A stretch of DNA of 64,000 nt from Fistulifera solaris (lineage: Eukaryota > Bacillariophyta > Bacillariophyceae > Naviculales > Stauroneidaceae): positions 992,001-1,056,000 of the forward strand of contig AP026164.1 of assembly GCA_030295235.1 (NCBI GenBank), given 5' to 3'. How positions within the stretch are numbered: position 1 is the first letter of the stretch; every line of letters starts with the position of its first letter. Below the pieces are notes generated by a model, which saw only the letters and a list, made by a program, of their open reading frames with translations, was not told where the DNA came from and searched no databases. Position numbers and translations under genes: made by a program. Positions 22,516-33,763 of the stretch are shown here, in pieces.

Positions 22516-22953
22516 ATGTCGTCCATGGAAGAACCCAAGCCGAAGAAAGCCAAGACTGCCGTCAAAGAGGAACATGATGGCGAGGAAGGCGATCGCGACG
22601 GTGGGCAGTTCAGGGAGCAGGAGAACGAAGAAGAAGATGAAGAACAACTTCAAATGCAACGAAACGAGAACGGAGAATTGTTTCTCGACCTATCCAGAAC
22701 TCGCCGCTTGACCGTGCGCAAATTCAAGAGCGCTGTTTTAGTGGATATTCGTGAGGTAAGCAAAGTGTAACGAAGGAAAAACGATTTCTAGAGACTGCAT
22801 TCTCATCATGGAATTTATTTGATGTAGTATTATGAGAAAGATGATAAAATCCTACCGGGAAAGAAAGGCATTAGTTTGTCGGTTCAGCAGTACGAAGTTC
22901 TCAAGAAGGCGATCATGAATGGGACAGTCGACAAAGCGATTCGGGAACTGTGA
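22516..22953 (+). CDS. SUB1: Transcriptional coactivator PC4/SUB1
   Basis: Single-stranded-DNA-binding transcription coactivator acting with RNA polymerase II. The acidic, Lys-containing N terminus (EENEEEDEE-like) precedes the PC4 fold: [49 protein letters not shown]. Exons are 22516-22755 and 22828-22953; the 72 bp intron falls between codons inside the DIRE-YYE motif. Predicted length is 121 residues, typical of the family. Confidence 0.95.
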
Positions 22954-23423
22954 GCTCTTATCCTAGGGTAGATTTAAGATACCGTACCTTCTGTCTTTGT
23001 CTTTGAAGCAGTTTTGAATGAAGAGGAACAGAGGTGTTAGTTATCGATTGAATGACAACTATTTCGTAGTATAAAACTGTTTGTTTAATCACCTAATCCT
23101 TTTCCTTGTCCATTCGATCACCTAATCACGGAATGATAGCTAAGAGGAAAAGCATCTTTAGCGGACACTTTTGTTTTCTCTTGTTTACTTTTCGACTAGG
23201 CGAGAGTGTAACTATACCTGGTAGCTGTAGCTATATAAAGTAGTGTTCTCAATAACTCGTGACCCAATGAGGCGTGACAGGAATTTCGAGAAATTTTTTA
23301 TGATCGACCGCGGTGATCGGATGACATTTTGTTTGCTTTCTGCTCATCTTGATCTTGATCTTTGAAACTTACGATGTGCAGCCATTTTGTGTAACGACTG
23401 CAAGTGATTCTTCATCGTTTCTA
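22954..23423. other. Intergenic region
   Basis: About 470 bp between PC4 and ALG8 on the same strand. AT-rich; nothing else supported. Confidence 0.5.
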
Positions 23424-25059
23424 ATGTCGGCTGCGCTGTCACTCTCCCCGATCAACAACGAGGGAAGAAACCGTCTCCGAATTGTTTTTTGGGTATTTCT
23501 GATTTGCACCTCCTGCAAAGTGCTTCTGTTTCCCAGCTATCGATCAACGGATTTTGATGTTCATCGGCATTGGAAGTCCTTAACGCGTCATTTACCTGTC
23601 GGGGAGTGGTATTGGGATGATCAGTACGTTGATACGCGGCACACTCTGGACTATCCACCCGGCTTTGCTTGGCTCGAGTACGCCTGGACAAATAACTATG
23701 TAGTGTCGACTTTACTGAAACGTGGCTGGGTCGATGAAGAATGTTTCGCTTTGATGTCTGACCCAAAGGAGGGATTGCTGCAACGTGTATCTATTTCGTG
23801 TATTGCATTCATGCGCTCGACCGTCATTGTCGGTGACTTAGTTTTCTGGGTCGGTGCTTATGCGGTGGCGAATGTTGTGGCGTCGACGTTTTCGTGGCCA
23901 ACTTTCTTGGGATTGGTACTCTATCCAGGTCTCTTGTGGTTGGATCATGTGCACTTTCAGTACAATGCCCTCATGATTGGAGTTTGGCTATTGTCGATTG
24001 CTGGTTTGTTGCGAGCGAATACAACCGATCATGAACATATCGCTTCGAATTTGCTACTTGGGGCGGCAAATCTCTATTCATTGCTTTTGACAATGAAGCA
24101 TTTGTACTTGATGTTCGCACCATGGTATGCAGTCTATTTGTTTCGAAGATATTGTCACAGTCCTGGAAAGGGTCCCTCTTTTGTATTTTCATTTCCAAGG
24201 TTTGTCATCCTGGGGTCGATAACTGTGACAACTCTTTTGATTCCTTTGATCCCAATGACCACTTCATCGGTGCACCCTGTGAAAGAAATGATGCAACAAA
24301 TACATCTTCGTCTCTTCCCTTTCGATAGAGGCCTTGTTCACGACTACTGGGCGGGCAATCTCTGGGCCTTCTACGCAGCTGCTTCCAAGATAGTTCCACT
24401 GCCGGAAGTAACACCCAAACTGACAGCCCTACTGCTTTTGCTTTGTCAGTCACCTAGCTATTGGTATTGCTGGAAAGCCGCTGCATCACGTGACAATTCT
24501 CTTCTGCTGCTCTCCATGTCCCTGTGCGGTGCCGCATCTTTCTTTTTGTCGTATCATGTCCACGAGAAAGCCATTCTGAACGTTTTGGTACCCCTGACTT
24601 TGTGGGGCGTGCAAGGATCTGGTCAATTTGTTTTCTGGTGGGAGTGTACCGCTTGGGGGACCATGGGTCTCGTTCCGCTACTGTATGAACCGCGTGAGCT
24701 TTTACTCAAGGGCACAACACTCACCTGCTATCTTTGTGCCTCCTATGGATATCATAAGACGCATCATCGGGCAGAACCATCCTATAGTGGGCACAGAAAA
24801 TGGATAATGTATGTTCCATACCAGTTCCATGGCTTCTTACTGGCAGCGGTCTGGATTCTAGTCGATCTAATACCCATTCATGCATTTGGCCGATTTGAGT
24901 TTGCACCTCTTGCACTGACGAGTCTATTCTGTGCTTTTGGTCTCGCTATCTCCTTTATCCGTTTGTTATATGCTTTGGAAACTGGTAAGTTTATTTTATG
25001 ATGTGACTTTGAGTCTTGCAAGTTTGTTTAGCTAAAGGTTTCAACAATTAGATTTGTAG
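23424..25059 (+). CDS. ALG8: Dolichyl-P-glucose alpha-1,3-glucosyltransferase, ALG8 type
   Basis: Multi-pass ER membrane enzyme that adds the second glucose to the lipid-linked N-glycan precursor. Diagnostic are STDFDVHRHW with WYWDD, the DYPPGFAWLEY motif (ALG8 pattern DYPPFFA), LDHVHFQYN and SYHVHEKAIL. About ten hydrophobic segments follow. The frame is open upstream to 23349 but without ATG until 23424 (MSAALSLSP). A consensus donor GTAAGT at 24985 and an acceptor at 25051 would remove 67 bp and end the protein at TAG 25057-25059 (522 residues); without splicing the frame ends at 25001. The two versions differ only in the last few residues. Confidence 0.9.
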
Positions 25060-25993
25060 CGGACGCTTGTTAGGACCGCTTAGACCTGAATAGCTGCTCG
25101 AACGAAACCTCTTATTAAAGCTTTCCCTAAAGCAGTTGGCCATCCTCTAATTGCCTCATCAATTCTACTCTGCCCGATTACGTAGTACTCCGTTGGTACC
25201 TGTACCAAAACTAACCTCCCGAAAAAAATTACTCCGTTCTTTGGTGATTTATGACTCAAATACAGTCGTGCCGGAAAACAGGAACACTTTGGGCATATAG
25301 TAATTAAGCAAGACAACGATTTATAAGTTTATCGACGTTATGAATTGAATCGTGTGTTGAAAATGCTATACTACCGTAAGATAAACTAATTAATCTTGAG
25401 AAGGTAGCAGAACGGCTAAAGGTTCGGTAGCAATCTGGCTCGGAAAGAAACTGATTCGTGACTCAATTCCAGTCTTGGGAAGTTGAGCCTTCACTTTGTG
25501 ACAATAGTGTAAAAGGAGGATATCGCTATGTGAAAAAGTGAAACGAAAAAATGGAAAATTCAGTCGAATGTCAAGATTACATTCTGACGTTAGGAAATTA
25601 GGAATTTAACTTCAGGACTATAGTAAATGGTGTTATTTGTGTGGGTATCGCTGTGGTACTGGACACTCATGATGATTGATCATACTACGCACTACTTGTA
25701 CGTACTCTCTAGAGATCTTCACCTGATACTTGTACGTTGTCCAGTACCAGTGTGCCGCAGCTCACTCCATTCACACAAAATCAAGATCTTTTCCACCGCA
25801 CGACGCATTAAAAAATGTACTCCGGAGTGTGATGAATGATGAACGATGATCGATGATCGATGATTCGCAGCAGCAAATGGTAAGCTTTGGTTCATCAAAA
25901 GTAACGGCGGCATTACTTCCTGAACGAACAAAAGAACGTTTACTATTTAACAATACAATTACAATTGATAAAACAGGGTGAGCTTAAACGACC
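25060..25993. other. Intergenic region with dispersed repeats
   Basis: About 930 bp without a supported gene. It contains two hairpin motifs (25251-25270, 25457-25477), the inverted partner of the 18635 repeat (25549-25602), and GATGATCGATGATCGATGATT near 25845. Confidence 0.5.
25549..25602 (-). repeat. Dispersed repeat, copy 2 (inverted)
   Basis: Reverse complement matches 18635-18688 over about 50 bp with a few changes, including the TTAGGAAATTAGG end that resembles the 18605 hairpin arm. Confidence 0.6.
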
Positions 25994-28900
25994 ATGAAGC
26001 CAGGCACCTTGAAACGCCGAGTATCACAGGCCCTGTCAGACGATGGGTCTTCTCCCAACGCGGAGGATTCCGTACACAAAAGTCCTTCCAAAAGCGCAGA
26101 CAGGAAAGATCGTAGCTTAGTATCAGCAAAGATAAAACGAGGTGCAACTCGTCGCAAAAGTAATCCGGATGGTACACCGAGGCGTCGGGGACGGCCCCCA
26201 AAAAGTCAAGATTCGAATGTCAGCACCAAGCGTCCCACAGTGAAACGTCAAAATTCAATGCCCGTGACTTCAGTGATTGTAAAATCAGACGATGCGCCGA
26301 CAAGATTAGTCAATCCGCTGATCGAATGGCCTCCAGCCGTAAATGATCCTTATATCGATCCGAACAAGAGGCAACGATTGTCGGTGGATACTCCAGCGCC
26401 GGCCGCGTCCGTTCTAGAGACAACCGCAAGTTGTTCCAGCGAGGCTGCTCCAAAAGAACCTTCTTCGAAAGCAAGTAATAGCGACGTGGATTTCGCTAAT
26501 GTCAAACGCACGGGGCGCGTAGGCGATATGGTGCAAATGCTGGATTTAGAACGACCGGATACGTTCCCTTTGGCTTGGCAAGCTCAACTCTTGGGGCTCT
26601 CTCTGCCGGAAGTGATTCGAGTAGATGACGACATCTTAAAACAGATTCGTGATGCGAATCCAATTGATGAATTTGTGGAGTTTGAGGAAGTCTGTCCAGT
26701 GCAAACAAACTTTCAGTGGTCGTGGAGGAAAGAAGAAGAGGATGAGACTAAATTACTCTCAGAACGTGATCCTGTTTACGTGAGTTTACTAAACACCTCA
26801 TCTCAGAAGGAATCGTTTTTCCATCCGATATCGACCGCGCAATTCAATAAACTTCATCAATCGGTTGTCCTTGATACTTCGCCGATCCTCGCACTGGCGC
26901 AAGAATGCGGCCTATGGACGCCCGGCAGTTGCTCCTTTTCGCTCATGCCATCAACGTCAGGTTGCTTTGGGTGGGACCTTTTGTCGAAGGATGGTCCGCT
27001 AGGTTCTCTAAAAACCCAAGTTGAATGGTATTCGGTACCGGAACTCGAGCGAAACGAACTTGTGAGCCGATGGCAGTCATTTCAAATCGGCACTCATCAC
27101 TGGATCGACGATTCCATGGAATTGGACAATCGGAAGAGAAAGAAAGTCGAACGGTCTGTCGGCTTGGCTTCTTTAGAAGCGTCAGTATCAGTTTCGGGCG
27201 ACGAGAAAGATGAATTGTTGGTCAGGGAGATAGAGGTCGCGGTAAAGCCCACACACTCAGCGATGAACGAGACACATATAGACAACACCGAACCACAAGC
27301 GGAAAGCCTGATGATACTTTTGTTTACCATGGCGTTGGAGCACGCCCGCGCCTGTGGAATAAGCTACATTTTGATTGAGAATATGTCTTTAGAGTGGAAG
27401 ACTCTGTTAACGACTTATTTCAGGATGACAGTCAAGCAAGAGATGGTGGAGTCGAAAACGGCATCCCTTGTTTGTGACCTGATGAAGATAAGTCACCGTT
27501 ACACGTTTCTATTATTCCAACAACAGATGAAAGATCCTACTGGTCAACCCATGAAGGAATCAGATGTCCCCGTACAAGACGAATCAAGATGTCTTCGGTG
27601 CATTGCGTCGATTGCTCCCGCAGTAATAATCGCCGAGGATGAAAGCGCAGAATTTTGCGGAGCTGCAGAGGCTTTACACTCTCGGCTTGCAATCTTTCGT
27701 GCCTCTCTAAACCCCACAATTGAATTCGTGAGTCTTCGAGGTGACGAAAAGAGTGGTGATAAAATTGATCATGTGGTCGGTGAACCCGAAATGTCTTTTC
27801 ATCTCATACGGTCGTTCCAGCGACAACCTGAACGCATTATCGCCACTTCTGAAGTTTGTGATGAGATCAATATCAGAGGAAAAGAGTTAGTTGTATTGGA
27901 GAGCAATCTGCAGCCGAAGTTGCACGACTTGATGGCTAGTTCAATTAAAGAGCGGGTTGACTTTGAACAACTTTGCGAGAAAAGGGAGAAAGAGCGCTAC
28001 ACCATTGACGAGAGTGTGAAACTCATCGAGCGTCGAAGAGAGCAAGATTTGGCTTTTCAAAGACAACAGGAGCAGGACATGGAAGCAGTTTGCGTAATTT
28101 GCGGGGATGGAGAAGTGACTCCTGACAACCAAATGGTTTTCTGCGAATCATGTGATGTAGCTGTCCATCAAATTTGTTATGGGATCGAAAAAGTACCCGA
28201 GGGTGATTATTACTGCTATGCCTGCACCCGTCTTCAAAGAGAGTCCGTTATTCCCGGGAGCGATGAGGGAGGATCACCTCAGCTGCATCGCGTCTGCTGT
28301 GAGCTTTGTCCGTTGAGAACCGGGGCATTTATTGAAACTGCTACAAAAGCTGATATCGATACCGCTCCTTTTGGAAAGTGGATTCATGTTGTTTGTGCGA
28401 AATGGCAAGGTTTGCGGTTTGAACGTTCTCCAGACGTAATCGAAGATGTTTCGGATCTCAAAGTGAGATTTCGGCAATACGGCATTAAGTGTTCTTTATG
28501 CAATGGAGAAAGAGGAGCCATGATTAAATGTAGGCACGAAGAATGCAAGACCTGGGTCCATGTCACCTGTGCTAGAGCCGTGGGGAATTGTGTTGTCGTA
28601 CATGGGGAAAACGCCTCTGGCGACATAGAAACAAACCCGTGGACATTGCTTTGCCCTAAGCATTCCCAAATTCCGACAAAAGATATTCCAGTTGGATCAT
28701 TGTCTGTCGAAAAGCTTGCACTTCTCGCGAAAGAATTCCCTCCTGAACCTCAGCCTCCTCCTGCGGATGTAGTTCCTCGGCCATTCAATACCATAGGTGG
28801 AGAAGAGCGTGAGATGCTTCTACGGAACGAAGAATACGAGAGAGCATTGTTAGTGGAACTCACAACGAAACGGCTGAATGGATATCGATGCGAAGTATGC

Positions 28901-30927
28901 GACACGTTGGAAGTAGACGGAAAGAATATGCTCCGGTGTCCGTCTTGTTTGACAATATGCTGTGTGTCATGTAGATTTGATTCGGATGATTCGGACAGTA
29001 GTGGATACAAATGTCAGTCGTGCAGATTTCTCGAAAAGGCTAAGAAAACTGACGAGGGAAGCGAAGTTCCGGCTTGCCTTCTTTGTTGTCAGAAGGGTGG
29101 CGTTTTACGTCCCGCTTGTGCGAAGACAATAGGGAGAAAGTCGTACTGGAAGAACAATCCGGATGAATACCAAAAGTCGTTCTTCGGAAAGAACATATGG
29201 GTTCATTCTGTCTGTGGCTTGTAAGTTGTTTGTTTCTTTTGTCGATGCTTGCGTTTTTTATTGGTTTATACTTCGTAGCGTGCGCTAACTTGCCTCCTCC
29301 TCTAGTTGGATTCCCAAGGTGGAAGTATCATGCTCTGGTGTTGTCAACTGCTCAGATGTTGTCATGGCTAATGGCAAAGGGCTTATTTTGGCACAAAGTC
29401 GCTGTTTTCTGTGTGGACAGTCAGATGGACTCAAAATTCGGTGCAGCGATGATTGTTGCTCTAGGCAAAGAAACAGCGAACAAAGTTTTTATCATGTCAC
29501 TTGTGCACGTCAAGCCGGTCTTGAAGTCAACGTTTCGGGTGATGACGATTTAATTTTTTACAGTGAGTCAATCTTTTGAATTGTATATTATATCTCCATT
29601 TTTCTCATTTTTGTCGGCAGTGAAATGCTACAAGCATTGTGGTAATGATTTTAATTTTAGGGCGAAAATCGAAGATCTTCTTGAAATTGAAAAACGACGA
29701 TCAGGAAAACTCCTATCAAAATACCACATGCCGATGACGTTCTCGCATGCCCAGAGACTTTTGAACTCTGCCATTCAAGTCATGCGGACTCTCGGATGGG
29801 CTTGGCGTTGGGCTGAATGGTGGGTTGATTATGATTCATCCTGGGAGCCTCTTCTTGAGCCTGGGCAGATCGAGTCAAAAATGACGAAAGAGGAGCTAAA
29901 AATCGTTGAAAGTACGAGAGCCTCTCGGTGCGAGGATGCTCGCAAATGTCGACTGGCGGCGTTTAGTGTTGCTCTCCGTGAAAGGCTTTATGACGAAGGA
30001 AACTCCTTCGACCGGGCTTCATTTGATCGCGCCATGCATGCGTTATTGGCTACTACGAGTCTTGTCGGACCTCTGGAAAGCTTCGAGAAAGACTTTTTAG
30101 TGCAATGGCTCGGCCGGGCATATAGGTCAAAGTCAGCACTGTTGGGTTTTGGTGACGAAAAGATAGAGCCTTTCCACGGTGTTTGGTGTCTTCACAGAAA
30201 AGATAACTCAGCAAAATTTTCTCTTGTGGGAAGGACTGTGCCAGGAAAACAAGAGTTGAGAAAAGGATGCGTTTTTGAGTGTGTTGAAGAAGTTGACGAT
30301 TTCCTGATGACGGAGCTGGAGCCTTCAGGTCCTGTTGATACCGTCGCTCCAATAATACAAACACCAAAGCGATCCCCAGGTAGACCCCGAAAAGTTGCGA
30401 CGCACGAGGATTACGATCCTCGTAGCCGTAAAGTTAAGTTGCCGCCATCCAGACGCAGTTCAAGTACATCTCGAAAAACAGCGAGTCGAGTCGAAATTGA
30501 CTCTGACAGACAAATAGATGTGCCCGTAGCGAAAAGACGCTCTCCTGGACGACCGCCAAAAGCGTCCCGGATTGAATCACTAAAAGTATGTCAGGGTCTA
30601 ACGCCAACGATGGTTCCAGATAGGCCACCAAATCGATCCCCAGGTCGACCTGCAAAGCGATCTTCAAGTAGATCGCAGAAACGCTCCTTGGATAGAGCTC
30701 GCCATGACGAGCACTTAATTGAAATTAAATCAAGAGCGGATGATACAAACATCTTACGACCGAGGCGAGGCCGACCACGTCGCGTACCCCAAGTCGTAGG
30801 GAATGATGGTGATACAGGCAAATATATTTCGCCAGGAACAAGTAGTGTCTTGACTCGACGTACCAGATTTTCGCGGAGCAACGATGAGGGCGGGGATTCA
30901 AATCAAAGCGCTACTAAGTTGACCTAA
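25994..30927 (+). CDS. Large PHD / extended-PHD / AT-hook chromatin protein
   Basis: Predicted nuclear chromatin reader of 1596 residues. The N terminus is basic with an AT-hook (RRRGRPPK, about 60). From about 698 there is a PHD finger (VCVICGDGE, CESCDVAVHQICYG, YYCYACT) joined to an extended PHD (CCELCP, FGKWIHVVCAKW, CSLCNGERGAMIKC, WVHVTCARA), the arrangement seen in JADE/BRPF proteins. A further Cys-rich finger (YRCEVCDTLE, CPSCLTICCVSC) and a second extended PHD (CLLCCQKGG, IWVHSVCG, CFLCGQSDG, YHVTCARQAG) follow. The last 200 residues carry at least four more AT-hooks (SPGRPRK, SPGRPPK, SPGRPAK, RRGRPRR). Exons are 25994-29220, 29306-29562 and 29621-30927; introns are 85 and 58 bp. 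A decayed partial copy lies at 33232-33640. Confidence 0.93.
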
Positions 30928-33044
30928 GCGATGAACAAGACGGTGACAACGAATCGGAACATAGATGAGTTTGTAAGCCGCTCTGACAGCTAAACGTCCG
31001 TATGTCGCACACGAAGATGGACTTGTTCCGGTGAAGGTGCTCAAACAATGCTTTTGAAACAATTGTTCTCTCAAGGAAATAGACATGATTCGTTGGTGCA
31101 AGCCTCTCATCCGTGTGACGATGACTTGATGGATGGAATCAAACAACAACTTTAGCGGAAAGGCTTTCTAGTATAGCAATGGCTGCAATCAGATCGAAAG
31201 AAAAAAGCATACGACGCCGACAGCAATTTAGACAATAAACGCAGACTTTCGGATTTTGGATTTAATCTGCTGTTGAACACGCGACTTCTAGAAGAAGAGA
31301 CAAATCAGGCGGATGATCCTTTTGGATACAGCTATTGCTGCAGCTGTGCCGTGGACAAGGGATGGTTTTCGTGCCAATTACGGTAAGCAGGATTTGGATT
31401 GGATGCAATAAACTGTCCAGGTTCATTAGACACACCTGTGATAAACCGAATGGGACTGCTGGAATGCTCCCATGAAGAGCAGCAAGAAGGATATTTTTGA
31501 TGACTAGGCGAGCTGTTGTTTAGCAAGAAAAGGTCGTTATCTCATGTCGTTTCTCTTTGACCTGGATCAGTTAACCGAAGAAAATCGATGGTGTGGGGCG
31601 AGTATTTTTGGCAACAAATGTATAACAAGTACTGAATGACGTGCAAAGTAGCATGCTTACGAGTTTCTCATGCCATGGCCAACAATAACACAGGGCGCAA
31701 GCGATATCCAGCCGCACGACCACAAAACTGCGAGTTCACGAAAATATTGGACGAGATGGGGAAAGTTTCTCTTGTCGCCCTTACCCACCGCGCGCATCCA
31801 TCAGTTGTATTAATTTATTATTTAAATTATTCGGTTTTGAATTGAACAAAGTGTTAGCATGTAGGAGTTGTGGTATACATTTTTCATTGTGCTGGGACAT
31901 ATTGGGGACCCTTGCTAGTGCCCGTAACCGCTACCCTATTTCTAGGATAACTCATAAGCACCGCAAGAGCTCCGAAGACGTTAAGCAGATGTCAACAAGC
32001 GATCACAAACGCCCATGTATCCGGTTGGGAGCGGAAAGGCGAATGTGGCTTTCATAAGCTGCTCAGCGGGTGAACCCCAAACCCCGCTCAACCGTTACCA
32101 TTGCTTCACCAATCACTGGCGCACACAGTTCTTCGGCACGCCTCATGGATCCCACAACTCAGGTGAAGAACTTTTCCCAGCACAATGCTCCAACTGCGAG
32201 TTTTCCGGTAAGGCAGGAAGCCTCGCAAACAGGCAAGCGAATCGTCGAGACGATACGAGGTTCCCATTTTGCGAGACGACTCCTCCTTCCTCGGGACATA
32301 CGCACCACAACCCTTCATGCGCTCCCACTATGTATCCAACCATACGGTGCCAAGCTGTGATCGCAGGCCACAGCTTGGCAACAACTGAATACGGGGAGGA
32401 CATCACACCTCTCTCAGTCGCCTTTGAGAGGAGATGTGAGAAGAAGAAGAATGCATCGAAAAAAGAGAGAAAGATGTTTGGCGATGCTTCTCTTATCGAA
32501 AAATCAAAATTAGTTTGTGTTCACAAACTCAATTTAAAATCATTTAGAGGGAGCTATCTAAGTATTCCTGTGTCGAACAACGGTTCCCGCTAAATGTTGG
32601 GATCCCACGACCCACGAATAAATGTCACGACATGCGCATCTGGATATTTTTCATGAACGCAGCTGCGAGCCCGGCCTACTCGCATCTCACAAGGAATATC
32701 CGCGATTGAATTTTAATTTTTGAACAAGAGTGGATGTAAAAAGTCCATTGGAGGCACTTTGTTTGCCTCAACGACGATGGTTTGTGGTTGTTTTACGTAG
32801 TAGGTACGTTGAAGTATGTTTTGTATGACGGTCCGTCGCATTCTCAGTCTTGTTATTTCAATCGCAATCTTCCGCTATGTATCTTGTTTGAGTGTCTGCT
32901 TTTTTGGTGATGAAATCCACACGCCCACTGCATTATTTCAAGAATGATGGCCGCATTATTCTTACGAAACAATACAACGATTTTGATTGATATTCAAAAC
33001 ATATAACATATTAGTGACTCGGTAGACTATGCCCCAACATTTCT
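30928..33044. other. Gene-poor region
   Basis: About 2.1 kb without a gene I can support. A 96-codon frame (32070-32360, no recognised family) and overlapping frames to 32593 are the only sizeable openings, and base composition is higher in G+C there. It could be an unrecognised exon or decayed sequence. Confidence 0.4.
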
Positions 33045-33225
33045 CGAATCATCAACCGATGGAAGCTGTGCCCGTTCCGCCAGCATCATCCCATAGCGTT
33101 CACGTGCTAGTCATGACAAGCGCAGCATGTCATTCCGACGAACGGTATATGACGATGATGTAAAACATCATGGACTTCCGTTTGTACCAGGTCATGAACT
33201 TGGTGGTTTCAATGTTCAAATATGA
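33045..33225 (+). pseudogene. Relic of a zinc-type alcohol dehydrogenase N terminus
   Basis: Translation gives MEAVPVPPAS, then VHVLVMTSAACHSDE and, after a frame change near 33160, HGLPFVPGHELGG. These are the GroES-like start, the CHSD catalytic segment and the PGHE motif of zinc alcohol dehydrogenases. The frame stops soon after and no catalytic or NAD domain follows, so this is a fragment. Confidence 0.6.
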
Positions 33226-33231
33226 CGTTCC

Positions 33232-33640
33232 CTCTCATGCGGTTGTTCCAGCGACAGCCTGGACACATCATCGCCACTTCTAAAGTCTGTGATGAGATCA
33301 ATATCAGAGGAAAAGAGTTAATTGTATTGGAGAGCAATCTGCATGCAGCCGAAGGTTGGACGACTTGATGGCAAGTTCAAGCAAAGAGCGGCTCGATATT
33401 TTTGAACGACTTCGCGAGAAAAGGGAGAGCGCGACATAGATGACGAGAGCGTGAAACTCATCGAACGTCGAAGAGAGCAAGATTTGGCTTTTCAAAGACA
33501 GAAAAAGCAGGACATGGAAAGTAGTTTGCGTAATTTGCGGGGATGGAGAAGTGACTCTTGACAAGCAAATGGTATTCTGCAAGTTAGGTGATGGAGACTA
33601 AATGCCTATCAAATCTGTTACCGGATCGAAACAATACAGA
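33232..33640 (+). pseudogene. Decayed partial copy of the PHD-protein gene
   Basis: About 400 bp that aligns with 27800-28200 of the PHD gene in the same orientation, from the segment before the first PHD finger into its first cysteines. Long identical stretches (for example ATCAATATCAGAGGAAAAGA) are mixed with substitutions and small insertions or deletions that destroy the frame. It lacks a start and an end. Confidence 0.85.
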
Positions 33641-33763
33641 AATCGAAAATAATTCTTCAATGCCCTTCTTGCTGTGCCCTTGGACCCCAGCAAAAACCTT
33701 GCCTCTCGACTCTTATTACAATAGAGCCACTATTGGCTCTTGCAAGCGTCTATTAACTAAATA

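Noticed and set aside
32015-32593. Overlapping 96-192 codon frames
   Set aside because: No recognisable motifs, no plausible start, and several frames overlap with equal length; kept only as a note in the gene-poor region.
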